Origin: a virus
Length of the DNA: 39,048 nucleotides
IMG/VR virus record: IMGVR_UViG_3300026097_000046
Location: 1 to 39,048 of that record
Strand: one strand, 5' to 3'
The stretch's first letter is position 1. Every line of letters starts with the position of its first letter. Below are positions 1 to 5,041 of the stretch, one piece after another. The translations under genes were made by a program, and so were the position numbers. The notes under the pieces are model-generated. The model made no database searches, was not told where the DNA came from, and saw only the letters and a program-made list of their open reading frames with translations.

Positions 1-46
1 AACTCGTCTTTAACCGGGAGTGGAGCGTAACCACACCTCCCCACCA
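1..46 (+). tRNA. Probable 3' end of a tRNA, cut by the window edge
   Basis: The segment ends in CCA at 44-46 and is followed by the same short AACAAT linker that separates the other tRNAs of the cluster. A GTGG/CCAC hairpin at 20-34 sits where a T-arm should be, and 36-42 could be the 3' acceptor strand. The T-loop (AGCGTAA) is not canonical and the anticodon arm cannot be resolved, so no amino acid is assigned. Confidence 0.35.
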
Positions 47-51
47 ACAAT

Positions 52-125
52 GTCGGTGAAGTGTTACGGTAGCACATCAGTCTCCAAAACTGAGGGCCGG
101 GGTTCGACTCCCTGCACCGATGCCA
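52..125 (+). tRNA. tRNA-Trp (CCA)
   Basis: A full cloverleaf is visible. The acceptor stem pairs 52-58 with 115-121, and the D stem is GTGT/GCAC. The anticodon stem TCAGT/ACTGA encloses loop CTCCAAA with anticodon CCA. The T-arm has loop TTCGACT, discriminator G122 is present, and CCA is encoded at 123-125. Confidence 0.95.
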
Positions 126-143
126 TACAAAAGGAACAAAACA

Positions 144-290
144 ATGAAACGAAAACCCAACAAGGTTCTTAAGTTTAGGAACCCGGCTGTAGCAGCAATA
201 CGATTTCGTAAGTCTGGTGCACACGATAAGACAAACAAAGCAAAACGCAGAAGTGCAAAAGTTGCATTTCAACAATCAGTGGACCCTTAG
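144..290 (+). CDS. Small basic protein between tRNA genes
   Basis: This 48-residue reading frame begins MKRKPNKVLKF and ends SVDP. It is rich in Lys and Arg throughout and contains an NPAVAAIRFRKSG stretch. An AAGGA ribosome binding site lies 8 bases before the ATG. It fills the spacer between tRNA-Trp and tRNA-Lys, and its last ten bases, including the TAG stop, are inside the tRNA-Lys acceptor and D-arm. The composition suggests a nucleic-acid or ribosome-binding peptide, but that is inference. Short basic proteins of roughly this length are common among marine T4-like phages. No domain can be named with confidence. Confidence 0.6.
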   Translation: MKRKPNKVLKFRNPAVAAIRFRKSGAHDKTNKAKRRSAKVAFQQSVDP

Positions 291-357
291 CTCAGTTGGT
301 TAGAGCACCTGACTTTTAATCAGGGTGTCCTCGGTTCAAATCCGAGAGGGTTCACCA
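281..357 (+). tRNA. tRNA-Lys (TTT)
   Basis: Acceptor GGACCCT pairs with AGGGTTC. The D stem is GCTC/GAGC, the anticodon stem CCTGA/TCAGG has loop CTTTTAA (anticodon TTT), and the T stem is CTCGG/CCGAG with loop TTCAAAT. Discriminator A is followed by encoded CCA. The first ten bases overlap the end of the small basic protein gene. Confidence 0.96.
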
Positions 358-367
358 TTATTTTGAT

Positions 368-440
368 GATACACTAACCGATGACGGGAGGGGGTTTGAG
401 ATACTGCCTGCCAAGATGGTTTGACTCCATATAGTGTATC
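368..440 (+). ncRNA. tRNA-like element with 9-bp closing stem, no CCA
   Basis: GATACACTA (368-376) pairs perfectly with TAGTGTATC (432-440). Inside are a short CCG/CGG arm (378-387), an anticodon-like arm 391-407 (GGGGT/ACTGC with one G-G mismatch, possible anticodon GAG at 398-400), and a T-arm-like hairpin ATGG/CCAT with loop TTTGACT (416-430) stacked on the closing stem. No CCA follows. It could be a decayed tRNA-Leu or another structured RNA. A related stem occurs at 1268-1356. Confidence 0.45.
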
Positions 441-457
441 TTCTAAACAATGAATAT

Positions 458-533
458 TGTCCAGTAGCTCAATCGGGAGAGCACAGAGCTGATAACTCTG
501 AGGTAGTAGGATCGAAACCTACCTGGACAACCA
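458..533 (+). tRNA. tRNA-Ile (GAT)
   Basis: Acceptor TGTCCAG pairs with CTGGACA. The D stem is GCTC/GAGC, the anticodon stem CAGAG/CTCTG has loop CTGATAA (anticodon GAT), and the T stem is GTAGG/CCTAC. Discriminator A and encoded CCA are present. Confidence 0.95.
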
Positions 534-539
534 AACAAT

Positions 540-616
540 GGCCCCATAGTTTACGCTGGTTAGAATACTGGACTTTCAATCCGGAGAAACGGGTTCGACA
601 CCCGTTGGGGCTACCA
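540..616 (+). tRNA. tRNA-Glu (TTC)
   Basis: Acceptor GGCCCCA pairs with TGGGGCT (first pair G-U). The anticodon stem CTGGA/TCCGG has loop CTTTCAA (anticodon TTC). The T stem is ACGGG/CCCGT with loop TTCGACA, and CCA is encoded at 614-616. Confidence 0.95.
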
Positions 617-622
617 TACTAC

Positions 623-697
623 TGGGAAGTAGTTCAGCGGCAGAGCGCCTGACTTTGAATCAGGATGTCGGAGGTTCGAATCCTCCCTTCCCAACCA
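623..697 (+). tRNA. tRNA-Gln (TTG)
   Basis: Acceptor TGGGAAG pairs with CTTCCCA. The anticodon stem CCTGA/TCAGG has loop CTTTGAA (anticodon TTG). The T stem is GGAGG/CCTCC with loop TTCGAAT. Discriminator A and encoded CCA are present. Confidence 0.95.
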
Positions 698-704
698 AAA
701 CAAT

Positions 705-781
705 GTTGACGTGGCTCGAATGGCTTAGGCGTTGGATTGCAAATCCAAAATATGCAGGTTCAAATCCTGTCGTCAACTCCA
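705..781 (+). tRNA. tRNA-Cys (GCA)
   Basis: Acceptor GTTGACG pairs with CGTCAAC. The anticodon stem TTGGA/TCCAA has loop TTGCAAA (anticodon GCA). Discriminator T is the expected base for tRNA-Cys, and CCA is encoded at 779-781. Confidence 0.95.
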
Positions 782-786
782 AATAT

Positions 787-862
787 AGTGATGTAGCTCA
801 GTGGTCAGAGCGACGGTCTCATACGCCGTGGGTCGGTGGTTCAAATCCACCCATCACTACCA
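787..862 (+). tRNA. tRNA-Met (CAT), elongator or Ile2 type
   Basis: Acceptor AGTGATG pairs with CATCACT. The anticodon stem ACGGT/GCCGT has loop CTCATAC (anticodon CAT). The T stem is GGTGG/CCACC, with discriminator A and encoded CCA. The first acceptor pair is intact (A-T), which argues against an initiator tRNA. A CAT anticodon that is modified to read AUA as Ile cannot be excluded. Confidence 0.93.
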
Positions 863-868
863 AACAAT

Positions 869-948
869 GCCTTGGTATCCCCTCTGGCTACGAACCAGTA
901 GAAAGGGTAACTGGACACATGCGGGTTCGACTCCTGCGCAGGGCGCCA
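869..948 (+). tRNA. Irregular tRNA with encoded CCA, identity unclear
   Basis: The 3' part is canonical: T stem GCGGG/CCTGC with loop TTCGACT, acceptor GCAGGGC, discriminator G and CCA (946-948). The 5' GCCTTGG pairs with that acceptor at six of seven positions. The middle does not fold normally. CTGG-CTACGAA-CCAG (884-898) looks like an anticodon arm with ACG (Arg) but leaves no room for a D-arm. The competing CCAGT/ACTGG hairpin (895-914) sits at the normal anticodon position but has a ten-base loop without U33. It could be a D-armless tRNA, an interrupted gene or a decayed one. Confidence 0.5.
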
Positions 949-957
949 AATAAAAGG

Positions 958-986
958 TTGACATTGTGTGTGCAATGTGCTATACA
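958..986 (+). promoter_or_regulatory. Sigma70-type promoter of the large non-coding RNA region
   Basis: A -35 box TTGACA (958-963) and a -10 box TATACA (981-986) are separated by exactly 17 bases. Transcription would start near 993. No gene start follows. The transcript would cover the structured non-coding stretch and then tRNA-Phe, tRNA-Arg and tRNA-His. Confidence 0.75.
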
Positions 987-1003
987 TAGTGTAACAAAGA
1001 GAT

Positions 1004-1128
1004 ACCGAGGCGACGAACTGAGTAGTATAGGCTTTACCAGAGTTTATACAAAAGACGGCGTCAGGCATGTGAGATAAAGTGCTGGTAACACTGGACTTGC
1101 TGGTGGGTTCGACTTCCCACGCCCCGGT
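1004..1128 (+). ncRNA. tRNA-Thr-like fold with enlarged D-arm region
   Basis: ACCGAGGC (1004-1011) pairs with GCCCCGGT (1121-1128) at seven of eight positions. A GTGGG/CCCAC arm with loop TTCGACTT (1103-1120) abuts the 3' strand as a T-arm does. AGTG-CTGGTAA-CACT (1078-1092) has a proper anticodon-loop form (U33, GGT, A37). The D-arm space is 66 bases rather than about 19 and holds a GTATA/TATAC hairpin (1025-1049). No CCA follows. It may be a tRNA-like domain inside the larger RNA. Confidence 0.4.
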
Positions 1129-1267
1129 CAAAATATTAGAATAGGCTGAGTTTAGTGTTTCTCGAGATAAACTATTCCAGTCAATCGTCCGCCCTCTGTT
1201 CCCACCGTGGTCGGTCTAAAGTGACGTTAAGCCAATAAAAAGTTAACGGTGGGCCGTATTATTTTTG

Positions 1268-1356
1268 AAGACACACTATTAACAAAACAGCCGTGGCTGG
1301 CTCCCGAGATAATAGCGCTCACTTGTTCGTTCGTGAAAAAAGCTATAGTGTGTCTT
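1268..1356 (+). ncRNA. Branched stem element with 12-bp closing helix
   Basis: AAGACACACTAT (1268-1279) pairs perfectly with ATAGTGTGTCTT (1345-1356). Inside are a CAGCC/GGCTG hairpin and a TAGC/GCTA plus TCAC/GTGA hairpin, giving a three-way junction. Its closing stem matches that of the element at 368-440 with one compensatory change. It ends in a short T run, so a terminator role is possible but the helix is long and open for one. Confidence 0.45.
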
Positions 1357-1565
1357 TTGAATAATAAAATTCACTATGTAAGAGGTCGACATCTTATGTA
1401 GAGAGAACACTGCATACGTCACAGGGCTGCTCGGCGTATCGGGAAACACGGTCTGAGTCATAGCTCAGACGCAGGGGTAAAAGTCCCAATCGTGAGATGG
1501 CCCAGGAATTAAAAAGAACAGGTGACGGCAATCACCTTCTCTGAGAGACTACTCCTCTGCGTTTT

Positions 1566-1660
1566 GCCGAATGCAGGTTGCGGTAGACTGTTTGGTCTAA
1601 GCGGAAGGACGCTGGGTGGTATGCCCAGAGATGCGGGTTCGAGTCCTTGCAGCAGTTTTG
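1566..1660 (+). ncRNA. Class II tRNA-like core with CTA in the anticodon position
   Basis: The order of elements matches a Leu/Ser-type tRNA: a GGTAGAC D-loop motif (1582-1588), an anticodon-like arm TTTG-GTCTAAG-CGGA (1591-1605) with U33, CTA and A37, a long variable arm CTGGG/CCCAG (1612-1628), and a T-arm with loop TTCGAGT (1638-1644). The acceptor cannot be assigned cleanly and no CCA is encoded. The whole is enclosed by the 10-bp stem 1538-1547 with 1661-1670. It may be part of the large RNA rather than a working amber suppressor. Confidence 0.35.
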
Positions 1661-1679
1661 CTCTCAGAGAGAAATTAAT

Positions 1680-1755
1680 GCCCAAGTAGCTGATGTGGTC
1701 TTAGCGCCAAGTTGAAGCCTTGGAGATGTTCGTTCGATTCGAACCTTGGGCACCA
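1680..1755 (+). tRNA. tRNA-Phe (GAA)
   Basis: Acceptor GCCCAAG pairs with CTTGGGC. The anticodon stem CCAAG/CTTGG has loop TTGAAGC (anticodon GAA). The T stem is GTTCG/CGAAC with loop TTCGATT. Discriminator A and CCA at 1753-1755 complete the gene. Confidence 0.94.
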
Positions 1756-1762
1756 CCAATAT

Positions 1763-1835
1763 ACCCCCGCCGCTGGGCCGGAGTTGGGTCTTCTAAACCC
1801 GAACTGGATGAGTTCGATTCTCTCCGGGGGTACCA
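1763..1835 (+). tRNA. tRNA-Arg (TCT)
   Basis: Acceptor ACCCCCG pairs with CGGGGGT. The anticodon stem TGGGT/ACCCG has loop CTTCTAA (anticodon TCT). CCA is encoded at 1833-1835. The T stem is weak (ATGAG against CTCTC, two mismatches) although the loop TTCGATT is canonical. Confidence 0.88.
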
Positions 1836-1842
1836 TACATGT

Positions 1843-1918
1843 TCTGGCTTAGTGTTAGCGGTAAGCACGACTGGTTGTGGTCCAGTTAGGGTCCGTTCAA
1901 ATCGGACAGCCAGGACCA
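1843..1918 (+). tRNA. tRNA-His (GTG) without G-1, A73 type
   Basis: Acceptor TCTGGCT pairs with AGCCAGG. The anticodon stem ACTGG/CCAGT has loop TTGTGGT (anticodon GTG). The T stem is GTCCG/CGGAC, and CCA is at 1916-1918. The base before the acceptor is T and the discriminator is A, instead of the near-universal G-1 and C73. Loss of G-1 with A73 is known from a clade of Alphaproteobacteria whose HisRS recognises such tRNAs, which points to the host group. Confidence 0.93.
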
Positions 1919-1924
1919 AAACAC

Positions 1925-1955
1925 AAAGGCACGCTCGGCAACGGGTGTGCCTTTT
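1925..1955 (+). terminator. Rho-independent terminator after the tRNA cluster
   Basis: AAAGGCAC (1925-1932) pairs with GTGCCTTT (1947-1954), with a T run at the 3' side. It stands directly after tRNA-His and before the next promoter. Confidence 0.85.
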
Positions 1956-1958
1956 CTC

Positions 1959-1987
1959 TTGACTAATCGGTCTCGGTGTTGTATACT
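1959..1987 (+). promoter_or_regulatory. Sigma70-type promoter before the phosphoesterase gene
   Basis: TTGACT (1959-1964), 17 bases, TATACT (1982-1987). It lies just after the tRNA terminator and 23 bases before the ATG of the next gene, so it starts the early/middle gene run. Confidence 0.85.
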
Positions 1988-2010
1988 ACTATAGAACTAG
2001 AGGACGAGAT

Positions 2011-2553
2011 ATGAGCAGAGATATTTGGATTATAAGCGACACACATTTTCGGCACGCCAACATTCTAAAGTTTACAGACAGCACCACAGGCGACTTGGTT
2101 CGCGGTGATAGATTTGCTGACGTAGACGCAATGGATGAACACATGATTGAGCAGTGGAACAGCGTGGTCAAGCAAGGTGACATTGTGTATCATCTAGGCG
2201 ACGTTGTTATGGGCGACAAGGAATGGTTCAAAAAGAACTGGCCTCGACTGAATGGTAGCAAGCGTCTTATTGTGGGCAATCACGATGACATTCCATTCCT
2301 TTCAAGTGGCGGCTTTTTTAAGAAAGTACAGATGTGGCGAATGTTTCCAGAGTTTGGATTGATGTTCAGTCATGTGCCATTACACGAAAGCAGTTTGCGT
2401 AGAGGTGCTCCTAATGATCCTGATGCTCCTATACTTACAAACATACATGGACACATTCATCAGAATCCAAGTCCAGAAGGCCCGTATCGCAACGTAAGTG
2501 TAGAAGCAATCAACTACACCCCCGTTCATATTGAAGAATTGAGAGTGAAATAA
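2011..2553 (+). CDS. Calcineurin-like metallophosphoesterase
   Basis: This 180-residue protein carries the complete motif set of the calcineurin-like metallophosphoesterase family: D10-x-H12, G63-D64, G89-N90-H91-D92, H121 and H146-G-H148-x-H150. These residues bind two metal ions and hydrolyse phosphate esters. The substrate cannot be told. Small phage members act as protein phosphatases or as nucleotide or nucleic-acid phosphodiesterases. The length is that of a single domain without additions, and there is no signal peptide, so it acts in the cytoplasm. An AGAGGA ribosome binding site precedes the ATG, and the gene is first behind the promoter at 1959-1987, suggesting early expression. Its stop overlaps the next start (TAATG). 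Confidence 0.92.
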   Translation: MSRDIWIISDTHFRHANILKFTDSTTGDLVRGDRFADVDAMDEHMIEQWNSVVKQGDIVYHLGDVVMGDKEWFKKNWPRLNGSKRLIVGNHDDIPFLSSGGFFKKVQMWRMFPEFGLMFSHVPLHESSLRRGAPNDPDAPILTNIHGHIHQNPSPEGPYRNVSVEAINYTPVHIEELRVK

Positions 2554-2795
2554 TGTTTAGTGTAGAATTTGATTGGGACGAAGTTTGTATCACCATAATG
2601 GACGACACAGGCTATCACGGTGATCTAAAAGTACACGCATTTGACGATATTGTTTATATCACTCAAGATGATCCTGAATTAGATACTACACATATATTAG
2701 AAATCAATCCTGCTATGTGGGAAGAACTTATGACAGCAATTCATAGTCCTGAAGGATTCTTTATGCGCGGAACTAAACATTCACAAAACCATTAA
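2553..2795 (+). CDS. Hypothetical acidic protein, 80 aa
   Basis: I do not recognise this protein. It is acidic (many Asp and Glu), begins MFSVEFDWDEVCITIMDDTG and has no membrane segment or metal motif. Alternating hydrophobic residues in the first 50 positions suggest a small beta-rich domain. The ATG overlaps the stop of the phosphoesterase gene (TAATG), so the two are probably translationally coupled and early expressed. The reading frame is credible because of this coupling and the dense gene packing. Confidence 0.75.
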   Translation: MFSVEFDWDEVCITIMDDTGYHGDLKVHAFDDIVYITQDDPELDTTHILEINPAMWEELMTAIHSPEGFFMRGTKHSQNH

Positions 2796-2818
2796 TAAAA
2801 AGGTAAAAGAAGATAACA

Positions 2819-3061
2819 ATGACGTATAAAACTGTAGAAACATATGTAGAAGTAGAAGTTGATCTCGATGAATGGGACGATGATGAACTTGCAGAAGAAC
2901 TGCGTGATCGTGGGTGGTTTGTTAGCAAAGTAGACACAGGTGTTGAAAAGTTTCAACGAGAAGACTTTGATCTGTTGATGGACTTGGTTGACGCTAGCAG
3001 CAATCCCTTGTATACTAAAAGCACACTAAGAGAAAAACTGCTAGGAGCAAGATATGGCTAA
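2819..3061 (+). CDS. Hypothetical acidic protein, 80 aa
   Basis: The family is not recognised. The protein starts with a beta-like run (KTVETYVEVEVDLDEW), followed by a very acidic stretch DDDELAEELRDRGW and an amphipathic C-terminal half. Small proteins of this layout occur among hypothetical proteins of T4-like marine phages, but I cannot name one. An AAAAGAAGA purine run precedes the ATG. The 3' end overlaps the next gene by eight bases, and a promoter for that gene lies inside this coding region (2988-3016). Confidence 0.75.
   Translation: MTYKTVETYVEVEVDLDEWDDDELAEELRDRGWFVSKVDTGVEKFQREDFDLLMDLVDASSNPLYTKSTLREKLLGARYG
2988..3016 (+). promoter_or_regulatory. Internal sigma70-type promoter
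   Basis: TTGACG (2988-2993), 17 bases, TATACT (3011-3016). It lies within the preceding coding region and would start transcripts near 3022, about 30 bases before the ATG at 3054. It would serve the downstream run including DNA ligase. Confidence 0.6.
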
Positions 3062-3263
3062 AGTATTGATGTGTGATCCGCCCAGCGGTTGGAAGTATGG
3101 GTTTCCTAAACCTGTTCACGAAGAATATCATACGCTTGGCGAAGATTTTGATTTGCTAAAGTGGTTAGTCAGCGAAGGCTATCCACAGGCAGAGATCGAT
3201 GCGTGTGGTGATCACTTTTATTGTAGATATTGGGAAGTCGATGAAGATCAAATCGAAAACTGA
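3054..3263 (+). CDS. Hypothetical protein, 69 aa
   Basis: No family is recognised. The protein has a Pro/Gly-rich start (CDPPSGWKYGFPKPVHEE), a helix-like middle (FDLLKWLVSEGYPQAEID) and a CGDHFYCRYWEV end whose Cys and His could bind metal, though no standard motif is seen. An AGGAG ribosome binding site stands eight bases before the ATG inside the end of the previous gene. The gene overlaps both neighbours, as is typical in a tightly packed phage operon. Confidence 0.75.
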   Translation: MAKVLMCDPPSGWKYGFPKPVHEEYHTLGEDFDLLKWLVSEGYPQAEIDACGDHFYCRYWEVDEDQIEN

Positions 3264-3378
3264 CAGCAAGAAACTTGTTCGTGATTGGAAGATCAAACTA
3301 TACAATCAAGGCAAACTGACAGAACGTGAAATAAACAAGCGAGCTCGAGAGTTTGCTAGAAAAGGTATGAAACCGTGA
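3241..3378 (+). CDS. Small basic protein, 45 aa
   Basis: The reading frame encodes a strongly basic helical peptide beginning MKIKSKTDSKKLVRDWKIK and ending ARKGMKP. It starts within the last codons of the previous gene and its TGA overlaps the GTG start of DNA ligase, so it fills an otherwise empty stretch exactly. The coupling and the charge pattern support a real gene. The function is unknown, and binding to nucleic acid is only a guess from charge. Confidence 0.6.
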   Translation: MKIKSKTDSKKLVRDWKIKLYNQGKLTEREINKRAREFARKGMKP

Positions 3379-4682
3379 GAACACAACCAGACTACATCAT
3401 CCGTCAGTTAGAGCAGCACAACAGCCGACTGGATAAAGAAGCGATTCTCAAAGATGCTTTTGATGAAGGCTTGCCGGAGTTCTTTGAAGGTCTTAAGATG
3501 GCACTTGATCCACTTGTAACATTTGGTGTTAAGCAGGTTCCTGTGCGCAAAGATCAGGAAGAGGGACAAGGACTACCTTGGGAAACATTTGTAGAACTAG
3601 CAATGCGTCTAGCAGGGCGTGATCTAACAGGACACGCTGCTCGCGACTCAATCGAACTTGCTATGAGCGTAGCAACTGACGAACAATGGAATGACTGGTA
3701 TCGCCGTATCCTCATCAAAGACCTACGCTGTGGTGTTAGTGAAAAGACCGTTAATAAAGTAGCACCAGGTACGGTGCCTATATTCACTTGCGCACTTGCC
3801 CACGACAGCCTCAAACACGAAAAGAAAATGCAAGGCAAGAAACAGATTGAAATCAAACTTGATGGTGTGCGAGTGATTACTATCATCCGTGGCAATAAAG
3901 TAGAAATGTTCAGCCGCAACGGAAAACAGTTTTATAACTTTGGACACATTATTGAAGAGATAGAAGCTGTAGTTAAGGAGTATCCTGTGCCATATCCGCT
4001 AGTGCTAGACGGCGAAGTAATGAGTGCTAACTTCCAAGACCTCATGAAGCAGGTACATCGCAAAGACGGGAAGCAAAGCACTGACGCTGTGCTACACTTG
4101 TTTGATACTATTCCGCTAGGTTGCTTTATGAAGGGCGAGTGGGACAAGCCACAGAGCTTCCGAAGTGAAATCACCAAGCATTGGGTAGAAGATCACAAAG
4201 ACGTCTTAGAGCACGTACAAGCACTGGATTGGGAAACGGTTGATTTAGACACCCAAGAAGGACAAGAACGCTTTACAGCACTAAACAAAGCGGCTGTAGA
4301 AGGTGGTTACGAAGGTGTAATGATCAAAGACGTAGATGCGCCTTATGAATGTAAGCGAACACACGCCTGGCTTAAAGCAAAGCCATTTATTGAAGTAACA
4401 TTGGAGGTTGTAGATGTTGAACAAGGAACAGGACGAAATGAAGGAAGACTTGGAGCACTCGTATGCCGCGGTGAGGATGATGGACGGATGGTTGAAGTCA
4501 ATTGCGGTAGCGGGTTTAGCGATGCTGATCGTGATGATTTTTGGCTCAGCCGGGACACTCTTGTGGGGCAACTTGTAGAAGTAAGAGCAGACGCTATTAC
4601 ACAAAATCAAGACGGCACCTACAGCCTACGATTTCCACGCTTTAAAACATTCCGCGGATTTGAGGTTGGAGAAAAACTTTGA
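3375..4682 (+). CDS. ATP-dependent DNA ligase
   Basis: The enzyme seals nicks in duplex DNA during phage replication and repair, using ATP through a lysine-AMP intermediate. Nucleotidyltransferase motifs are visible in order: motif I EIKLDGVRV with the AMP-accepting K161, motif III LDGEVMS, motif IIIa LHLFDTIPL, motif IV EGVMIKD and motif V WLKAKPF. An OB-fold-like C-terminal part follows. At 435 residues it lies between T7 ligase (359) and T4 gp30 (487). The chosen start is GTG at 3375, overlapping the upstream TGA, with AAAAGG upstream. No in-frame ATG lies nearby. The TGA stop overlaps the next TTG start. The first 140 residues probably form a DNA-binding domain. Confidence 0.95.
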   Translation: MRTQPDYIIRQLEQHNSRLDKEAILKDAFDEGLPEFFEGLKMALDPLVTFGVKQVPVRKDQEEGQGLPWETFVELAMRLAGRDLTGHAARDSIELAMSVATDEQWNDWYRRILIKDLRCGVSEKTVNKVAPGTVPIFTCALAHDSLKHEKKMQGKKQIEIKLDGVRVITIIRGNKVEMFSRNGKQFYNFGHIIEEIEAVVKEYPVPYPLVLDGEVMSANFQDLMKQVHRKDGKQSTDAVLHLFDTIPLGCFMKGEWDKPQSFRSEITKHWVEDHKDVLEHVQALDWETVDLDTQEGQERFTALNKAAVEGGYEGVMIKDVDAPYECKRTHAWLKAKPFIEVTLEVVDVEQGTGRNEGRLGALVCRGEDDGRMVEVNCGSGFSDADRDDFWLSRDTLVGQLVEVRADAITQNQDGTYSLRFPRFKTFRGFEVGEKL

Positions 4683-5041
4683 CAGACTATGTAGAACACT
4701 TTAAAAACAAATACCGTGCTACTGTGTCAGAGAGTCGTATGCGTTATACTATTCCTAAACCCTTCAAAGTATGGGACGATGCAAACTTCGATGAGCCGTT
4801 TGAAGTAGAAAATGGTGTTCAGATTGATATGAGCCAGCGTGACTTCGATCAGCTTGTTCATATGGAAAAACACTTTTATGAGACTATGAATCGTTCAGGA
4901 CCTTATATAGGAGATCACGCAAAATACATTATAGAAGAACACGAGCGAGAAAGTCGTATTCGCAACAAAAATCCTGGAGTAAAGAAGGCATACGAAAAGT
5001 ATCAAACACTGTTAAAAATGGTAGACAGTTACTATGATTGA
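4679..5041 (+). CDS. Hypothetical protein, 120 aa, TTG start
   Basis: The family is not recognised. The start is TTG at 4679, overlapping the ligase stop and preceded by GGAG eight bases upstream. The next in-frame ATG would remove 20 residues and has no such site. The sequence is rich in charged and aromatic residues (MRYTIPKPFKVWDDANFDEPFEVENG, then a helical EEHERESRIRNKNPGVKKAYEKYQ part), with no membrane segment. The C-terminal third is likely helical. Position after ligase suggests a role in DNA metabolism or an early function, but this is context only. Confidence 0.75.
   Translation: MTDYVEHFKNKYRATVSESRMRYTIPKPFKVWDDANFDEPFEVENGVQIDMSQRDFDQLVHMEKHFYETMNRSGPYIGDHAKYIIEEHERESRIRNKNPGVKKAYEKYQTLLKMVDSYYD

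Larger units (their letters stand above)
993..1679 (+). ncRNA. Candidate large structured non-coding RNA, GOLLD/ROOL-like
   Basis: About 690 bases without a credible gene lie between a strong promoter and tRNA-Phe. The stretch contains many stems: 1004-1011 with 1121-1128, AGTTTA/TAAACT at 1149-1173, CCCACCGT/ACGGTGGG at 1201-1253, a 12-bp stem 1268-1279 with 1345-1356, GTCTGAG/CTCAGAC at 1451-1470, AGGTGA/TCACCT at 1520-1537, and a 10-bp stem 1538-1547 with 1661-1670. Tetraloop-sized to multi-branch loops and two T-loop-like hairpins (1103-1120 and about 1633-1650) are present. Established knowledge: GOLLD and ROOL RNAs are 500-900 base structured RNAs found beside tRNA genes of phages, sometimes with a tRNA embedded, and they assemble into multimers. 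Assignment to that class is inference. A run of degenerate tRNA genes is the main alternative. Confidence 0.5.

Noticed and set aside
434-1077. Plus-strand open frames at 434-652 and 655-1077
   Set aside because: They read through consecutive tRNA genes. Open frames are expected by chance there.
1004-1128. A standard tmRNA gene
   Set aside because: No tag-peptide frame, no CCA and no conserved tmRNA 5' sequence. The domain is far too short.
841-1131. Minus-strand open frame of 96 codons over the tRNA region
   Set aside because: It runs through tRNA-Met, the irregular tRNA and the promoter, has no ribosome binding site and no protein-like composition.
1279-1461. Minus-strand open frame of 60 codons in the non-coding region
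   Set aside because: It crosses several perfect RNA stems and has no start signals.
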